Shown here in pieces: positions 7,719 through 16,501 of a stretch of 64,000 bases of DNA. The stretch lies in assembly GCA_003164955.1 (NCBI GenBank), contig PLRW01000029.1, forward strand, positions 58,817 to 122,816, read 5' to 3'. The position numbers were made by a program, and so were the translations under genes. Position 1 is the stretch's first letter; each line of letters begins with the position of its first letter. The notes under the pieces are model-generated. The model worked only from the letters and a program-made list of their open reading frames with translations, was not told the DNA's origin and did not search any database. The stretch comes from Actinomycetota bacterium. GTDB lineage: Bacteria; Actinomycetota; Actinomycetes; Streptosporangiales; Streptosporangiaceae.

Positions 7719-9134
7719 GTGAGTGTGCTTGTGGTCGGGATGAGCCACAAGAGCGCGCCGGTTCCGGTTCTTGAGCGTGCCGCGCTCAGCGCGGACGCGC
7801 TCCCCAAGCTGCTTCGGGATCTATTCCACACCGGCGATGTGGCGGGAACCTTTGTCATCTCCACCTGCAACCGGATAGAGATCTACGCGGACGTCGACCG
7901 GTTCCACGGGAGTGTGGCCACCGTCTGCGAGCTGCTGTCCCGCTATTCGGGCATCGTCACCCACGAGCTCACCGGGCATCTGTACGTCCATTACGAAGAG
8001 GGTGCCGTCAAGCACCTTCTCGCGGTCGCGGCGGGGCTTGATTCCATGGTCGTGGGCGAGGGCCAGATTCTCGGCCAGGTGCGCAGCGCGCTCAAGGCCG
8101 CCCGGGACAACGGGACGCTGGGCCGGGTGCTCGGCGAGGTCGGCTCCGCGGCCCTGCGTACCGGCAAGCGGGCCCATTCGGAAACCGGGATCGACCGCAC
8201 CGGTGCCAGCCTGGTCAGTGTGGGGATCGGCGCGGCCGCCGAGGCGCTGGGCCGCCCGTCGCTCAGTGGCCTGGACGTCCTCGTCGTCGGAGCCGGCTCG
8301 ATGAGCGCGCTCGCCGCCACGACCGCGAGCCGGGCTGGCGCGGCCCACGTCACCGTCGCGAACCGCACCCGGGGGCACGCTCAGCGGCTCGCGGCGTCCG
8401 TCGGCGGCGGCACGGCCGACCTGGCCGACCTGCCGAGCGCGATCGCCGCTGCCGACCTGGTCATCTCCTGCACGGGAGCGTCCGGACTGGTGATCACGGC
8501 TGACATTGCCGCGTCCGCGCTGTCGCTGCGCCGGGCCCGGGGCGGCGGGGACACCGGGACCGCAGCGGGACGCCCGCTGGTGTTCCTCGACCTGGCCATG
8601 CCCCGCGACGTCGACCCGCAGGTGGCCGGGCCGCCGGGCGTCACCGTGATCGGGATGGACGAGCTGGCTGACGCCGGGCGTTCGGCGACCGCCCTCGTGG
8701 GGGTAGCCGACGAGGTGGCGGCCGTCCGCGCGATCGTCGAGGAAGAATTCAGCACATACCGGGCCGCGGCGCACGCCACCCAGGTGACACCTACCGTCGT
8801 GGCCCTGCGGGCCAAGGCGGCCGAGGTGGTCGACGCCGAGCTCGCCCGGCTGGCCGGGCGGCTGCACGGTGCCGACGGACTCGATGGGCGCGCGCTGGAG
8901 GAGATAGCCCGGACGGTCCGCCGAGTGGTAGACAAGCTTCTGCACGCACCGACGGTGCGTGTCAAGGAGCTCGCCGGCTCGCCGCGGGGGGACGGGTACG
9001 ACGAGGCACTGCGGGTCCTCTTCGACCTGGATCCGCGCACGGTCGAAGCGGTCACCTGCGCGGACCCGGAACAACCAGATGCCGACAGCGCCCGGCTGCC
9101 CGCGCCGTCGGCCGATGAGGGGAGCCGGGAATGA
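7719..9134 (+). CDS. hemA: Glutamyl-tRNA reductase
   Basis: A 471-residue NADPH-dependent enzyme converting glutamyl-tRNA to glutamate-1-semialdehyde, the first committed step of C5 heme synthesis. The active-site cysteine is in ISTCNRIEIYAD; MVVGEGQILGQVRSALK and the Rossmann LVVGAGSMSALAATTA are conserved; the C-terminal dimerisation helices are present. It starts at GTG 7719. Its stop overlaps hemC by four bases, giving a translationally coupled rex-hemA-hemC-hemD unit under Rex control. Confidence 0.95.
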   Translation: MSVLVVGMSHKSAPVPVLERAALSADALPKLLRDLFHTGDVAGTFVISTCNRIEIYADVDRFHGSVATVCELLSRYSGIVTHELTGHLYVHYEEGAVKHLLAVAAGLDSMVVGEGQILGQVRSALKAARDNGTLGRVLGEVGSAALRTGKRAHSETGIDRTGASLVSVGIGAAAEALGRPSLSGLDVLVVGAGSMSALAATTASRAGAAHVTVANRTRGHAQRLAASVGGGTADLADLPSAIAAADLVISCTGASGLVITADIAASALSLRRARGGGDTGTAAGRPLVFLDLAMPRDVDPQVAGPPGVTVIGMDELADAGRSATALVGVADEVAAVRAIVEEEFSTYRAAAHATQVTPTVVALRAKAAEVVDAELARLAGRLHGADGLDGRALEEIARTVRRVVDKLLHAPTVRVKELAGSPRGDGYDEALRVLFDLDPRTVEAVTCADPEQPDADSARLPAPSADEGSRE

Positions 9135-10081
9135 CTGTGCCCGCCGTGCTGCGGCTCGGCACCCGCAAGAGCCCGATGGCCATGGCGCAATCCGGCCTGG
9201 TCGCCGAGGCGATCACCGCGCGCACGGGGTACCGGGTCGAACTTGTCGGCGTGACCACCCACGGCGACGTCAGCCAGGCCCATATCGCCCAGATCGGCGG
9301 GACGGGCGTTTTCGTCGGCGCGCTGCGCGACGGGCTGCTGAACGGTCAGGTCGACCTGGCGGTGCACTCGCTCAAGGACCTGCCGACGGGCCAGCCGGAG
9401 GACATCGTCCTGGCCGCGGTGCCCCGTCGTGACGACCCGCGGGATGCGCTCGTGACCCGGGAAGGCGCCAAGCTCGCGGATCTGCCCGCCGGTGCGGTCA
9501 TCGGCACTGGATCCGCGCGCCGGGCCGCCCAGCTGATGCTACTCAGGAGAGACGTTCACTGCGTGCCGATCCGGGGTAACGCGGGCACCCGGCTGGCCAA
9601 GGTCGGGACGGGTGAGCTCGACGCGGTCGTGCTGGCCGCCGCTGGCCTGGCCAGGATTGGCCGGCTCGACGCGGCCAGCCAGGTTTTCGAGCCCGATGAC
9701 ATGCTGCCCGCGCCGGGGCAGGGAGCGCTGGCGGTCGAGTGCCGCGCCAGTGACCCGCACCTGGCCGAATTGCTCAGCGCCGTCGACGATGCCCTCAGCC
9801 GCGCGGCCGTGACGGCCGAGCGCGCCGTGCTGGCCAGCCTCGAGGCGGGCTGCAGTGCCCCCATCGGGGCGTACGCAGCCGGAACATCGGAGCATTTGCA
9901 TCTGGAAGCGGCGGTTATCGCCGCAGACGGCCGGCAGGCGCTGCGCGAACACGGCGACGGCGCGCCCGGCGACGCCGCGCAGCTCGGCCGCGACGTCGCG
10001 GCACGGTTGCTGCGCGGCGGCGCGGGCACTCTCATGACCGCGCCCCCAGTACGGACGATTAACGGGAAAGATGCCTTGTGA
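9131..10081 (+). CDS. hemC: Porphobilinogen deaminase (hydroxymethylbilane synthase)
   Basis: A 316-residue cytosolic enzyme that condenses four porphobilinogens into hydroxymethylbilane. The N-terminal RLGTRKSPMAMAQS, VHSLKDLPTGQP with the catalytic region, RRAAQLMLLRRD and the dipyrromethane-cofactor cysteine in LEAGCSAPIGAY are all present, and length is normal. It overlaps hemA upstream (ATGA) and cobA/hemD downstream (GTGA). Confidence 0.95.
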   Translation: MTVPAVLRLGTRKSPMAMAQSGLVAEAITARTGYRVELVGVTTHGDVSQAHIAQIGGTGVFVGALRDGLLNGQVDLAVHSLKDLPTGQPEDIVLAAVPRRDDPRDALVTREGAKLADLPAGAVIGTGSARRAAQLMLLRRDVHCVPIRGNAGTRLAKVGTGELDAVVLAAAGLARIGRLDAASQVFEPDDMLPAPGQGALAVECRASDPHLAELLSAVDDALSRAAVTAERAVLASLEAGCSAPIGAYAAGTSEHLHLEAAVIAADGRQALREHGDGAPGDAAQLGRDVAARLLRGGAGTLMTAPPVRTINGKDAL

Positions 10082-11688
10082 ACGTCACCCCAGTTTCTTC
10101 CACGCCCCCCGCCGACGAGCAGGTACCACCGGTCACGGCGGGTCGCGTCGCACTCGTGGGCGCGGGGCCCGGGGATGAGGGGCTGCTGACCCTGCGCGGC
10201 GCCCAGCTGATCAGCCAGGCCGGCCTGGTGGTCACGCCGCGCCAGCCCGGCACGCGGATCCGCGAGCTGCTGCGCCCCGGCGCCGAGGTCTTCGTCGCCG
10301 CGGATGCCGTGGACGGCCAGGAGCCCGACATGGCCGCGGTCGCCCGGACCGGCCAGCTGGTGGTCCGGCTCTACGACGGCGACCCGCTGCTGGACGGCGG
10401 CGCGGATGACGCGCGGGCGCTGGCCGAGGCCGGCGCGGAGTTCGAGATCGTGCCCGGTGTTCCCGCCGCGACCGCCGTCCCCGCGTACGCGGGTATCCCC
10501 CTCAGCGGCGAGGGGGGCGAGGTCCGCATCATCCACGCCGCGGAGGCGAGCCGCGTCGCGTTCAGCCCCGGCACGCTCGTCGTGCTGGGTGCCGAGGCAG
10601 GCCCCGCCGACCTCGGCAAGATGCTGATCGCCGCGGGCTGGCCCGAGACGACGCCGTTCGCCGTCACCTGGGACGGGACCAACACGTCCCAGCGGACGGT
10701 CGTCTCGGCGCTCGGTCGCATCACCGCTGACCTGAAGGCCGCCGGGGTAAGCCCGCTCAGCTCGGGCCAGGCCGTCGCGGTGGTCGGCGAAGCAGTGCAG
10801 GCCCAGCCGCGGCTGTCCTGGTACGAAACCAAGCCGCTGTTCGGCTGGCGGGTCCTGATACCGCGCACCAAGGCGGACGCGGCGGCCGTGTCCGAGCGCC
10901 TCCGCGAGCAGGGCGCCATTCCGGAGGAGGTGCCCACCATCGCGGTGGAACCGCCCCGGACTCCGCAGCAGATGGACCGCGCCGTCCGCGGGCTGGTCAC
11001 CGGCCGCTATCAGTGGGTCGCCTTCACGTCCGTCAACGCGGTCCGCGCCATCCGGGAGAAGTTCGAGGAGTACGGCCTCGACGCGCGGGCGTTCGCCGGG
11101 GTCAAGGTGGCCGCCGTCGGCGAGCAGACGGCGGCCGCGCTCAGGGACTTCGGGATCTATCCCGACCTCATCCCCGAGGGCGAGCAATCCGGCCAGGGCC
11201 TCGCGGCGGCGTGGCCGCCGTACGACGACGTGCTGGACCCGATCAACCGGGTGCTGCTTCCCCGCGCCGACATTGCCACCGAGCACCTTGTCGCGCGGCT
11301 CACCGAACTCGGCTGGGAGGTGGAGGACGTCACGGCCTACCGCACCGTCCGGGCCGCCCCGCCGGCCGCCCCGATCCGTGAGGCCATCAAGGGCGGTGGC
11401 TTCGACGCGGTGCTGTTCACCTCGTCCTCGACCGTCCGGAACCTGGTCGGGATCGCGGGCAAGCCGCACGCGGTCACGGTGATCGCGGTGATCGGCCCGC
11501 AGACGGCCAAAACCGCGGCCGAGTTCGGCTTGCGCGTCGACGTCACAGCCTCGAAGCCGTCGATGGCCGCGCTCGTCGAAGCTCTGGCCGAATACGGCGC
11601 GAGCCAGCGGGCCGCGGCCATCGAGGCGGGCGAGCCGCTCCGCCGGCCCAGCGAGCGCCGCCGGGGTGCCCGCAAGCGGGTCCGGTGA
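10078..11688 (+). CDS. hemD: Uroporphyrinogen-III methyltransferase/synthase fusion
   Basis: A 536-residue two-domain protein. Residues about 20-240 form a SUMT/CobA-type tetrapyrrole methylase domain (VALVGAGPGDEGLLTLRGAQ). Residues about 255-520 are uroporphyrinogen-III synthase, with the FTSVNAVRAI and LFTSSSTVRNLVG loops. This fusion is usual in actinobacteria and puts the branch point to siroheme and B12 with the heme pathway. The methylase part keeps the opening GxGxGD loop, but later motifs look divergent, so its activity is less certain than that of the synthase. The C-terminus is a basic Arg-rich tail. Confidence 0.9.
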   Translation: MNVTPVSSTPPADEQVPPVTAGRVALVGAGPGDEGLLTLRGAQLISQAGLVVTPRQPGTRIRELLRPGAEVFVAADAVDGQEPDMAAVARTGQLVVRLYDGDPLLDGGADDARALAEAGAEFEIVPGVPAATAVPAYAGIPLSGEGGEVRIIHAAEASRVAFSPGTLVVLGAEAGPADLGKMLIAAGWPETTPFAVTWDGTNTSQRTVVSALGRITADLKAAGVSPLSSGQAVAVVGEAVQAQPRLSWYETKPLFGWRVLIPRTKADAAAVSERLREQGAIPEEVPTIAVEPPRTPQQMDRAVRGLVTGRYQWVAFTSVNAVRAIREKFEEYGLDARAFAGVKVAAVGEQTAAALRDFGIYPDLIPEGEQSGQGLAAAWPPYDDVLDPINRVLLPRADIATEHLVARLTELGWEVEDVTAYRTVRAAPPAAPIREAIKGGGFDAVLFTSSSTVRNLVGIAGKPHAVTVIAVIGPQTAKTAAEFGLRVDVTASKPSMAALVEALAEYGASQRAAAIEAGEPLRRPSERRRGARKRVR

Positions 11689-11788
11689 CACACACCCGCG
11701 CAGGACGCACCCGGGCGGGCGCACAGCTCGCATCCAGGCCCACTGGCAAGTCGCACCAGTGACGTGCCCACCAGATGAGGGAGTTCCA

Positions 11789-12772
11789 GTGAACGCAGGG
11801 TTTCCGGTGGTCCGGCCCCGCCGGCTCCGGCGTACGGCCGCGTTGCGCAACCTCGTGGCGGAGACGGCCCTGCGGCCGGCCGACCTGGTGCTGCCGATGT
11901 TCGTCAAGGAGGGCATCGCCGAGCCGCAGCCGATCGGGTCCATGCCCGGTGTCGTCCAGCACACCCGGGACAGCCTGCGGAAGGCTGCCGCCGAGGCGGT
12001 GGACGCGGGGGTCGGCGGTCTCATCCTGTTCGGCATTCCCGCCGCCAAGGACGGCCGGGGCTCCGCCGCCGACGACCCGGCCGGCATTGTCCAGCTCGCG
12101 ATCGCGGACCTGGCCGCCGAGGTGGGTGACGCCACCGTGCTCATGGCGGACCTGTGCCTGGACGAGTACACCGACCACGGCCACTGCGGCTTGCTGACGG
12201 CGGACGGTGAGGTCGACAACGACGCCACGCTGGAGCGTTACGCGGCGATCGCGGTGGCGCAGGCGTCCGCTGGCGTGCACGTCGTCGCGCCCAGCGGGAT
12301 GATGGACGGCCAGGTCGGCGCGATCCGTTCGGCGCTGGACGGAGCGGGCTTCGCGGACCTCGCCATCTGCGCCTACTCCGCCAAGTACGCGTCGGGCTTC
12401 TACGGGCCGTTCCGGGACGCCGCCGAGTGCGCGCCGCAGTTCGGCGACCGGGCCTCCTACCAGCAGGACCCGCCCGGGTCCGACGAGGCGCTCCGCGAGG
12501 TGCTGCTCGACATCGACGAGGGCGCGGACATGGTCATGGTGAAGCCCGCGCTGGCCTATCTGGACATCATCGGGCGCGTCGCCGCCACGGTGCACGTGCC
12601 CGTCGCCGCCTACCAGGTGAGCGGGGAGTACGCCATGGTAGAGGCGGCCGCGGCCAACGGGTGGCTGGACCGGGACCGGATCATCATGGAGACCCTCACC
12701 GGGATCCGCCGCGCCGGGGCCGGCATCATCCTCACCTACTGGGCCGCCGAAGTAGCCCGCAGGCTCCGCTAG
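11789..12772 (+). CDS. hemB: Delta-aminolevulinic acid dehydratase (porphobilinogen synthase)
   Basis: A 327-residue enzyme joining two 5-aminolevulinates. Both Schiff-base lysines are visible, in YSAKYASGFYGPFRDAA and MVMVKPALAYLD. The metal site reads DLCLDEYTDHGHCG, a hybrid between the three-cysteine zinc type and the aspartate-based magnesium type. GTG 11789 with GAGGGA upstream is chosen, because an earlier in-frame start would overlap hemD. It is the fifth gene of the heme run, 100 bases after hemD. Confidence 0.93.
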   Translation: MNAGFPVVRPRRLRRTAALRNLVAETALRPADLVLPMFVKEGIAEPQPIGSMPGVVQHTRDSLRKAAAEAVDAGVGGLILFGIPAAKDGRGSAADDPAGIVQLAIADLAAEVGDATVLMADLCLDEYTDHGHCGLLTADGEVDNDATLERYAAIAVAQASAGVHVVAPSGMMDGQVGAIRSALDGAGFADLAICAYSAKYASGFYGPFRDAAECAPQFGDRASYQQDPPGSDEALREVLLDIDEGADMVMVKPALAYLDIIGRVAATVHVPVAAYQVSGEYAMVEAAAANGWLDRDRIIMETLTGIRRAGAGIILTYWAAEVARRLR

Positions 12773-13086
12773 CCGGCCTCCTGCATCCGGGCTTGCCAGG
12801 CCGGCGCCGGTGGCCAGCCGGGCAGTCCGCCGATACCGGGTGGGCCACTGGAGTTCCACGCTGACAGCGGGATAACCACCCGTTCGGGTCACCCGCGGGC
12901 CATCCTGTGGGATTGCGCCGGGCGGGCTGTGGGCCGTCCTCTACGATGGGTGACGCCGGGTCTGGGAACGCCTCTCCGTGGTCCCGTTCGGTACCTTTCC
13001 GGTCCGCCCGGTGCGGGAGCCCGCGGGCCGGCAACATCGATGCGGAACCCCGGCGGTGCGGTCGGGTCCGGGGTAGGAGTTGGCCG
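12773..13086. other. Intergenic region between hemB and the primase-like gene
   Basis: About 314 bases with no convincing gene, although an in-frame extension of the next gene stays open back to 12907. A small inverted repeat ACCCGTTCGGGT lies near 12878-12890. It probably holds a promoter for the primase-like gene and hemL, but no clear hexamers could be assigned. Confidence 0.45.
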
Positions 13087-13761
13087 ATGGTCGATGTGGT
13101 GCGGCGCCGCAGCCGCCGTAAGGCGGCGGAACGGAACGACCGGCGCGACCCACTCGGTCAGGCGGCTGAGAACTACGCGGCGCTCGGCTGGCCCGTATGC
13201 GTGGGGGCGCATCTGTCGCTCGACGGGCAGCGGATCGGCCGCGCCTGCTCGTGCGATCGGGTCGGCTGCCCCGCGCCGGGAGCGCATCCGGTCTCCCCGA
13301 CCTGGCAGATGCAGGCCACCGTCGACACCGGCACGATTGGGCGCTGGTGGGCCGCCCGGCCCGACGCCAGCGTGATCCTGGTCACCGGGCGCGTCTTCGA
13401 CGTTCTGGACGTCCCGGCCGCCGTGGGCGCCGCCGCGCTGGCCAGGATCGAGCAGGCCGGGATAACGGCGGGTCCCGTCGCGGAAGCGGGGACGCGCATG
13501 CTGTTCTTCGTGACGACCCGCGGCGCACCCGTCGACGAAGACGAGTGGTGGTCCTGCCGGCTGGACTGCGAACCGGAAAACATCACCACCCAAGGCAGCC
13601 TGCGCTGGCACTGCCGCGACAGCTACGTCCTGGCGCCGCCCTCAGCCGGGGGAGGCGGGATGGCGCGCTGGGTCCGTGACCCGGCCGGCCATCCGCTGCC
13701 GGACCCGCTTAGGCTGCTGGAGTATCTGGTTGACGCCTGTGAGGAGGCTGGTCTGCCGTGA
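13087..13761 (+). CDS. Bifunctional primase/polymerase (Prim-Pol) N-terminal domain protein
   Basis: A 224-residue protein made up of one Prim-Pol-like domain. [15 protein letters not shown] is the family Cys cluster (usual form C.C....C..PGKHP), followed by [15 protein letters not shown] and an FDVLDVP acidic segment in place of the usual D.D motif. There is no helicase domain, unlike plasmid RepA-type relatives. ATG 13087 follows AGGAG at 13074-13078. The stop overlaps the hemL start (GTGA), so it is coupled to hemL. Similar proteins sit beside heme genes in other actinobacteria, with unknown function; catalytic competence is doubtful. Confidence 0.78.
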   Translation: MVDVVRRRSRRKAAERNDRRDPLGQAAENYAALGWPVCVGAHLSLDGQRIGRACSCDRVGCPAPGAHPVSPTWQMQATVDTGTIGRWWAARPDASVILVTGRVFDVLDVPAAVGAAALARIEQAGITAGPVAEAGTRMLFFVTTRGAPVDEDEWWSCRLDCEPENITTQGSLRWHCRDSYVLAPPSAGGGGMARWVRDPAGHPLPDPLRLLEYLVDACEEAGLP

Positions 13762-15080
13762 GCGCCCCCGCCGGAGGTGACCGCAGGATGGGTTCCCGTT
13801 CGGCGGAGTGGTTCGAGCGGGCCTGCGCGGTTACCCCGGGGGGTGTCAACTCACCGGTCCGGGCGTTCGGGTCGGTCGGCGGGGTGCCGCGCTTCATCGC
13901 CGCGGCCTCCGGGCCTTACCTGACCGATGTCGACGGGCGCGAGTACGTCGACCTGGTGTGCTCCTGGGGACCGATGATCCTCGGCCATGCGTATCCGCCC
14001 GTGGTGCAGGCTCTGCACGACGCGGCCAGCCGGGGCACCTCCTTCGGCGCGGTCACGCCGGGTGAGGTCGAGCTGGCGGAGGAGATCACCGGGCGCACGC
14101 CCGCCGAGCAGATCCGGCTGGTCAACTCCGGCACCGAGGCCACGATGTCCGCGCTGCGCCTGGCCCGCGGGTTCACCGGCCGGCCTGTCGTGGTGAAGTT
14201 CGCCGGGTGCTACCACGGCCATGTGGACGCCCTGCTCGTCTCGGCCGGCTCGGGGGTGGCGACGTTCGGCCTGCCCGATTCGCCCGGCGTCACCGGCGCG
14301 TCGGCCAGCGACACCATCGTGCTCCCGTACAACGACGAGGCGGCCGTTCGTGAGGCCTTCGCCACGCGTGGCGACCAGATCGCGTGCGTCGTCACCGAGG
14401 CGTGCCCCGCCAACATGGGTGTGGTCCCGCCCGCGCCGGGATTCAACGAGATACTTCTGTCGCTGTGTCACGAACACGGCGCGCTGCTCATCATGGACGA
14501 GGTGCTGACCGGCTTTCGCATCACCCGCTCCGGCTGGTACGGCCGCGACGGCGTCGCCGGGGACCTGACGACGTTCGGCAAGGTCATGGGGGGTGGCCTG
14601 CCGGCGGCGGCCTTCGGCGGCCGCGCCGAGATCATGGCGCGCCTCGCCCCCGGCGGCCCCGTCTATCAGGCCGGGACGCTGTCCGGTAATCCGCTGGCCA
14701 CCGCCGCCGGCCTGGCCACGCTCCGGGCCTGCACGCCGGAGGTGTACGCGCGGGTGGATGAGGCCGCGGCTCTGGTCGCCAAGCTCGCCACCGAGGCGCT
14801 GACCGCGGCGGGCGTGCCGCACCGGCTGCAGACGGCCGGAAATCTGTTCTCGGTCTTCCTGGGCCGCACCGAGCCGGTACGGGACTTCGGCGACGCCCGG
14901 GCCCAGTCAGCTCCCGCGTACGCCGCGTTCTTCCACGCCATGCTGGATGGCGGGGTGTACCTGCCGCCGTCACCGTTCGAGGCGTGGTTCCTTTCCGCGT
15001 CACACGATGCCCCCGCGATCGCGCGCATCGCCGCCGCTCTCCCCGCCGCTGCCCGCGCTGCCGCCACCGCCCTCAGCTAA
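13758..15080 (+). CDS. hemL: Glutamate-1-semialdehyde 2,1-aminomutase
   Basis: A 440-residue PLP enzyme converting glutamate-1-semialdehyde to 5-aminolevulinate, completing the C5 route begun by Hem[39 protein letters not shown] and the PLP lysine in [16 protein letters not shown] are all present. GTG 13758 has GAGGAGG at 13741-13747; an ATG at 13788 is an alternative. The gene is placed after the Prim-Pol gene rather than next to hemB. Confidence 0.95.
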   Translation: MSAPAGGDRRMGSRSAEWFERACAVTPGGVNSPVRAFGSVGGVPRFIAAASGPYLTDVDGREYVDLVCSWGPMILGHAYPPVVQALHDAASRGTSFGAVTPGEVELAEEITGRTPAEQIRLVNSGTEATMSALRLARGFTGRPVVVKFAGCYHGHVDALLVSAGSGVATFGLPDSPGVTGASASDTIVLPYNDEAAVREAFATRGDQIACVVTEACPANMGVVPPAPGFNEILLSLCHEHGALLIMDEVLTGFRITRSGWYGRDGVAGDLTTFGKVMGGGLPAAAFGGRAEIMARLAPGGPVYQAGTLSGNPLATAAGLATLRACTPEVYARVDEAAALVAKLATEALTAAGVPHRLQTAGNLFSVFLGRTEPVRDFGDARAQSAPAYAAFFHAMLDGGVYLPPSPFEAWFLSASHDAPAIARIAAALPAAARAAATALS

Positions 15081-15172
15081 CCGCCCTCAGCTGGCCGCTC
15101 TCCGCGAGGACGCCCGCGCGGCGGCCGCTTGCTCGGCGCGACGTAACGCCGGGCCGGTAAGCTGGGCCCGCC

Positions 15173-15847
15173 ATGAGTGAGCATTCGCCAAATTCTGCCG
15201 CGCCGGGGCAACCCGCCGATACGACCGTCGTGCACCTGCTCAGGCACGGAGAGGTCGATAACCCGCGCGGGCTGATCTACGGGCGCCTGCCGGGATTCCA
15301 CCTGTCCGAAGATGGCCGCATGATGGCCAAGGCCGCCGCGGATTATCTCGCCGAACGGGACATTGTGGCGATCTTCACCTCGCCGCTCGACCGGGCCCGC
15401 GAAACGGCCGAGCCGGTCGCGGAGCGATTCGGCCTCGAACCGGTGGTCGACGAGCGGCTGATCGAACCCTGGAATCACTTCGAGGGCCTGGTCTTCGGCA
15501 TCGGAGACGGCTCGCTGCGGAAGATGGAGCACTGGTGGTACCTGCGGGATCCGTTCTCCCCGTCCTGGGGTGAGCGGTACAAGGCGGTCGTCCGGCGCGT
15601 GCTCGCCGCGGTGACCGACGCCAGGGACGCCGCCCGGGGCCACGAGGTCGTATGCGTCAGCCACCAGCTCCCGATCTGGGTGACCCGCAGGAGCGTGGAG
15701 GGCCGCCGGCTCTGGCACCACCCGAGCAACCGTGAGTGCGCGCTGGCCAGCGTCACCAGCTTCACGTTTGCCGGCGACGAGGTCACCGGCGTGACGTACG
15801 CCGAGCCGGCCCGGCGTAAGGCCAACCTCGGTGGTGCGGCACAATAG
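15173..15847 (+). CDS. Histidine phosphatase family protein (phosphoglycerate mutase-like)
   Basis: A 224-residue cytosolic protein of the His-phosphatase superfamily: catalytic LLRHGEVDNPRG near the N-terminus, SPLDRARETAEP with the second Arg, ERLIEPWNHFEGL, and the second catalytic His in VVCVSHQLPIWV. The substrate cannot be read from sequence. It lies upstream of the cytochrome c maturation genes, 41 bases before tlpA, as in other actinomycetes. Confidence 0.85.
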   Translation: MSEHSPNSAAPGQPADTTVVHLLRHGEVDNPRGLIYGRLPGFHLSEDGRMMAKAAADYLAERDIVAIFTSPLDRARETAEPVAERFGLEPVVDERLIEPWNHFEGLVFGIGDGSLRKMEHWWYLRDPFSPSWGERYKAVVRRVLAAVTDARDAARGHEVVCVSHQLPIWVTRRSVEGRRLWHHPSNRECALASVTSFTFAGDEVTGVTYAEPARRKANLGGAAQ

Positions 15848-15888
15848 GGACTCGGTACTACTCACTGTAGGAGTTCTGGGTCCTGGAC

Positions 15889-16497
15889 GTGCCGTTGTTC
15901 CCCTCGTCACATGCCGCTCGCCGCGCCGTCGGCGCGGCCGCGATGGCCGTCGCCGGCGTACTGGGCGTTGCCGCGTGCGGCGGCCAGATAGCGGCGAATA
16001 CGCCGGCCAGCAACGGCAACAACTTCGTGTCGGGCAACGGGACCAGCAGCTACTTCAAGGCGGGCAGCCGACTGGCGGCCCCGGCCGTCTCCGGGAGCAC
16101 GCTGTCCGGCGCCCGGTTGAGCCTGAGTTCCTACCGCGGCAAGGTGGTCGTCATCAACTTCTGGGGATCCTGGTGCGCGCCGTGCCGCTCGGAGGCTCCC
16201 ACCCTGGCCGTTCTTTCCGAGCAGTACCAGTCCAAGGGCGTCCGGTTCGTCGGGGTCGATATCAGGGACTCGCCCGCGAGCGCCCGGGCCTTCGTGCAGA
16301 ATTTCGGCATCAGCTACCCAAGCCTGAACGACCCGGCCGACGAGATCGCCCTCGCCTTCCGCCACACCGTGCCGCCGGCGGCGATCCCGAGCACGCTCGT
16401 GATCGACCGCAACGGCCAGATCGCCGGGCGCGTCATCGGCCAGACGAGCTACTCAAGCCTCGGGAACATTCTCGCCAAGGTGACCGCGGGGGGATGA
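15889..16497 (+). CDS. TlpA/ResA-type extracytoplasmic thiol-disulfide reductase, lipoprotein
   Basis: A 202-residue exported protein. The N-terminus is basic then hydrophobic and ends in a lipobox-like GVAAC (Cys about residue 28), so it should be anchored outside the membrane. The thioredoxin fold has NFWGSWCAPCRSE, the WCxxC active site, and the cis-Pro in PPAAIPSTLVID. In System II cytochrome c maturation this protein keeps apocytochrome CXXCH thiols reduced. It starts at GTG. Only four bases separate it from resB; no CcdA gene, the usual electron donor, lies between. Confidence 0.88.
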   Translation: MPLFPSSHAARRAVGAAAMAVAGVLGVAACGGQIAANTPASNGNNFVSGNGTSSYFKAGSRLAAPAVSGSTLSGARLSLSSYRGKVVVINFWGSWCAPCRSEAPTLAVLSEQYQSKGVRFVGVDIRDSPASARAFVQNFGISYPSLNDPADEIALAFRHTVPPAAIPSTLVIDRNGQIAGRVIGQTSYSSLGNILAKVTAGG

Positions 16498-16501
16498 GCC
16501 G

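Noticed and set aside
9556..12228. Very long minus-strand open frame opposite hemC, hemD and hemB
   Set aside because: High-GC codon bias on the real plus-strand genes keeps the opposite frame free of stops. The residue pattern (Arg, Ala, Pro rich) and lack of any motif show it is a shadow.
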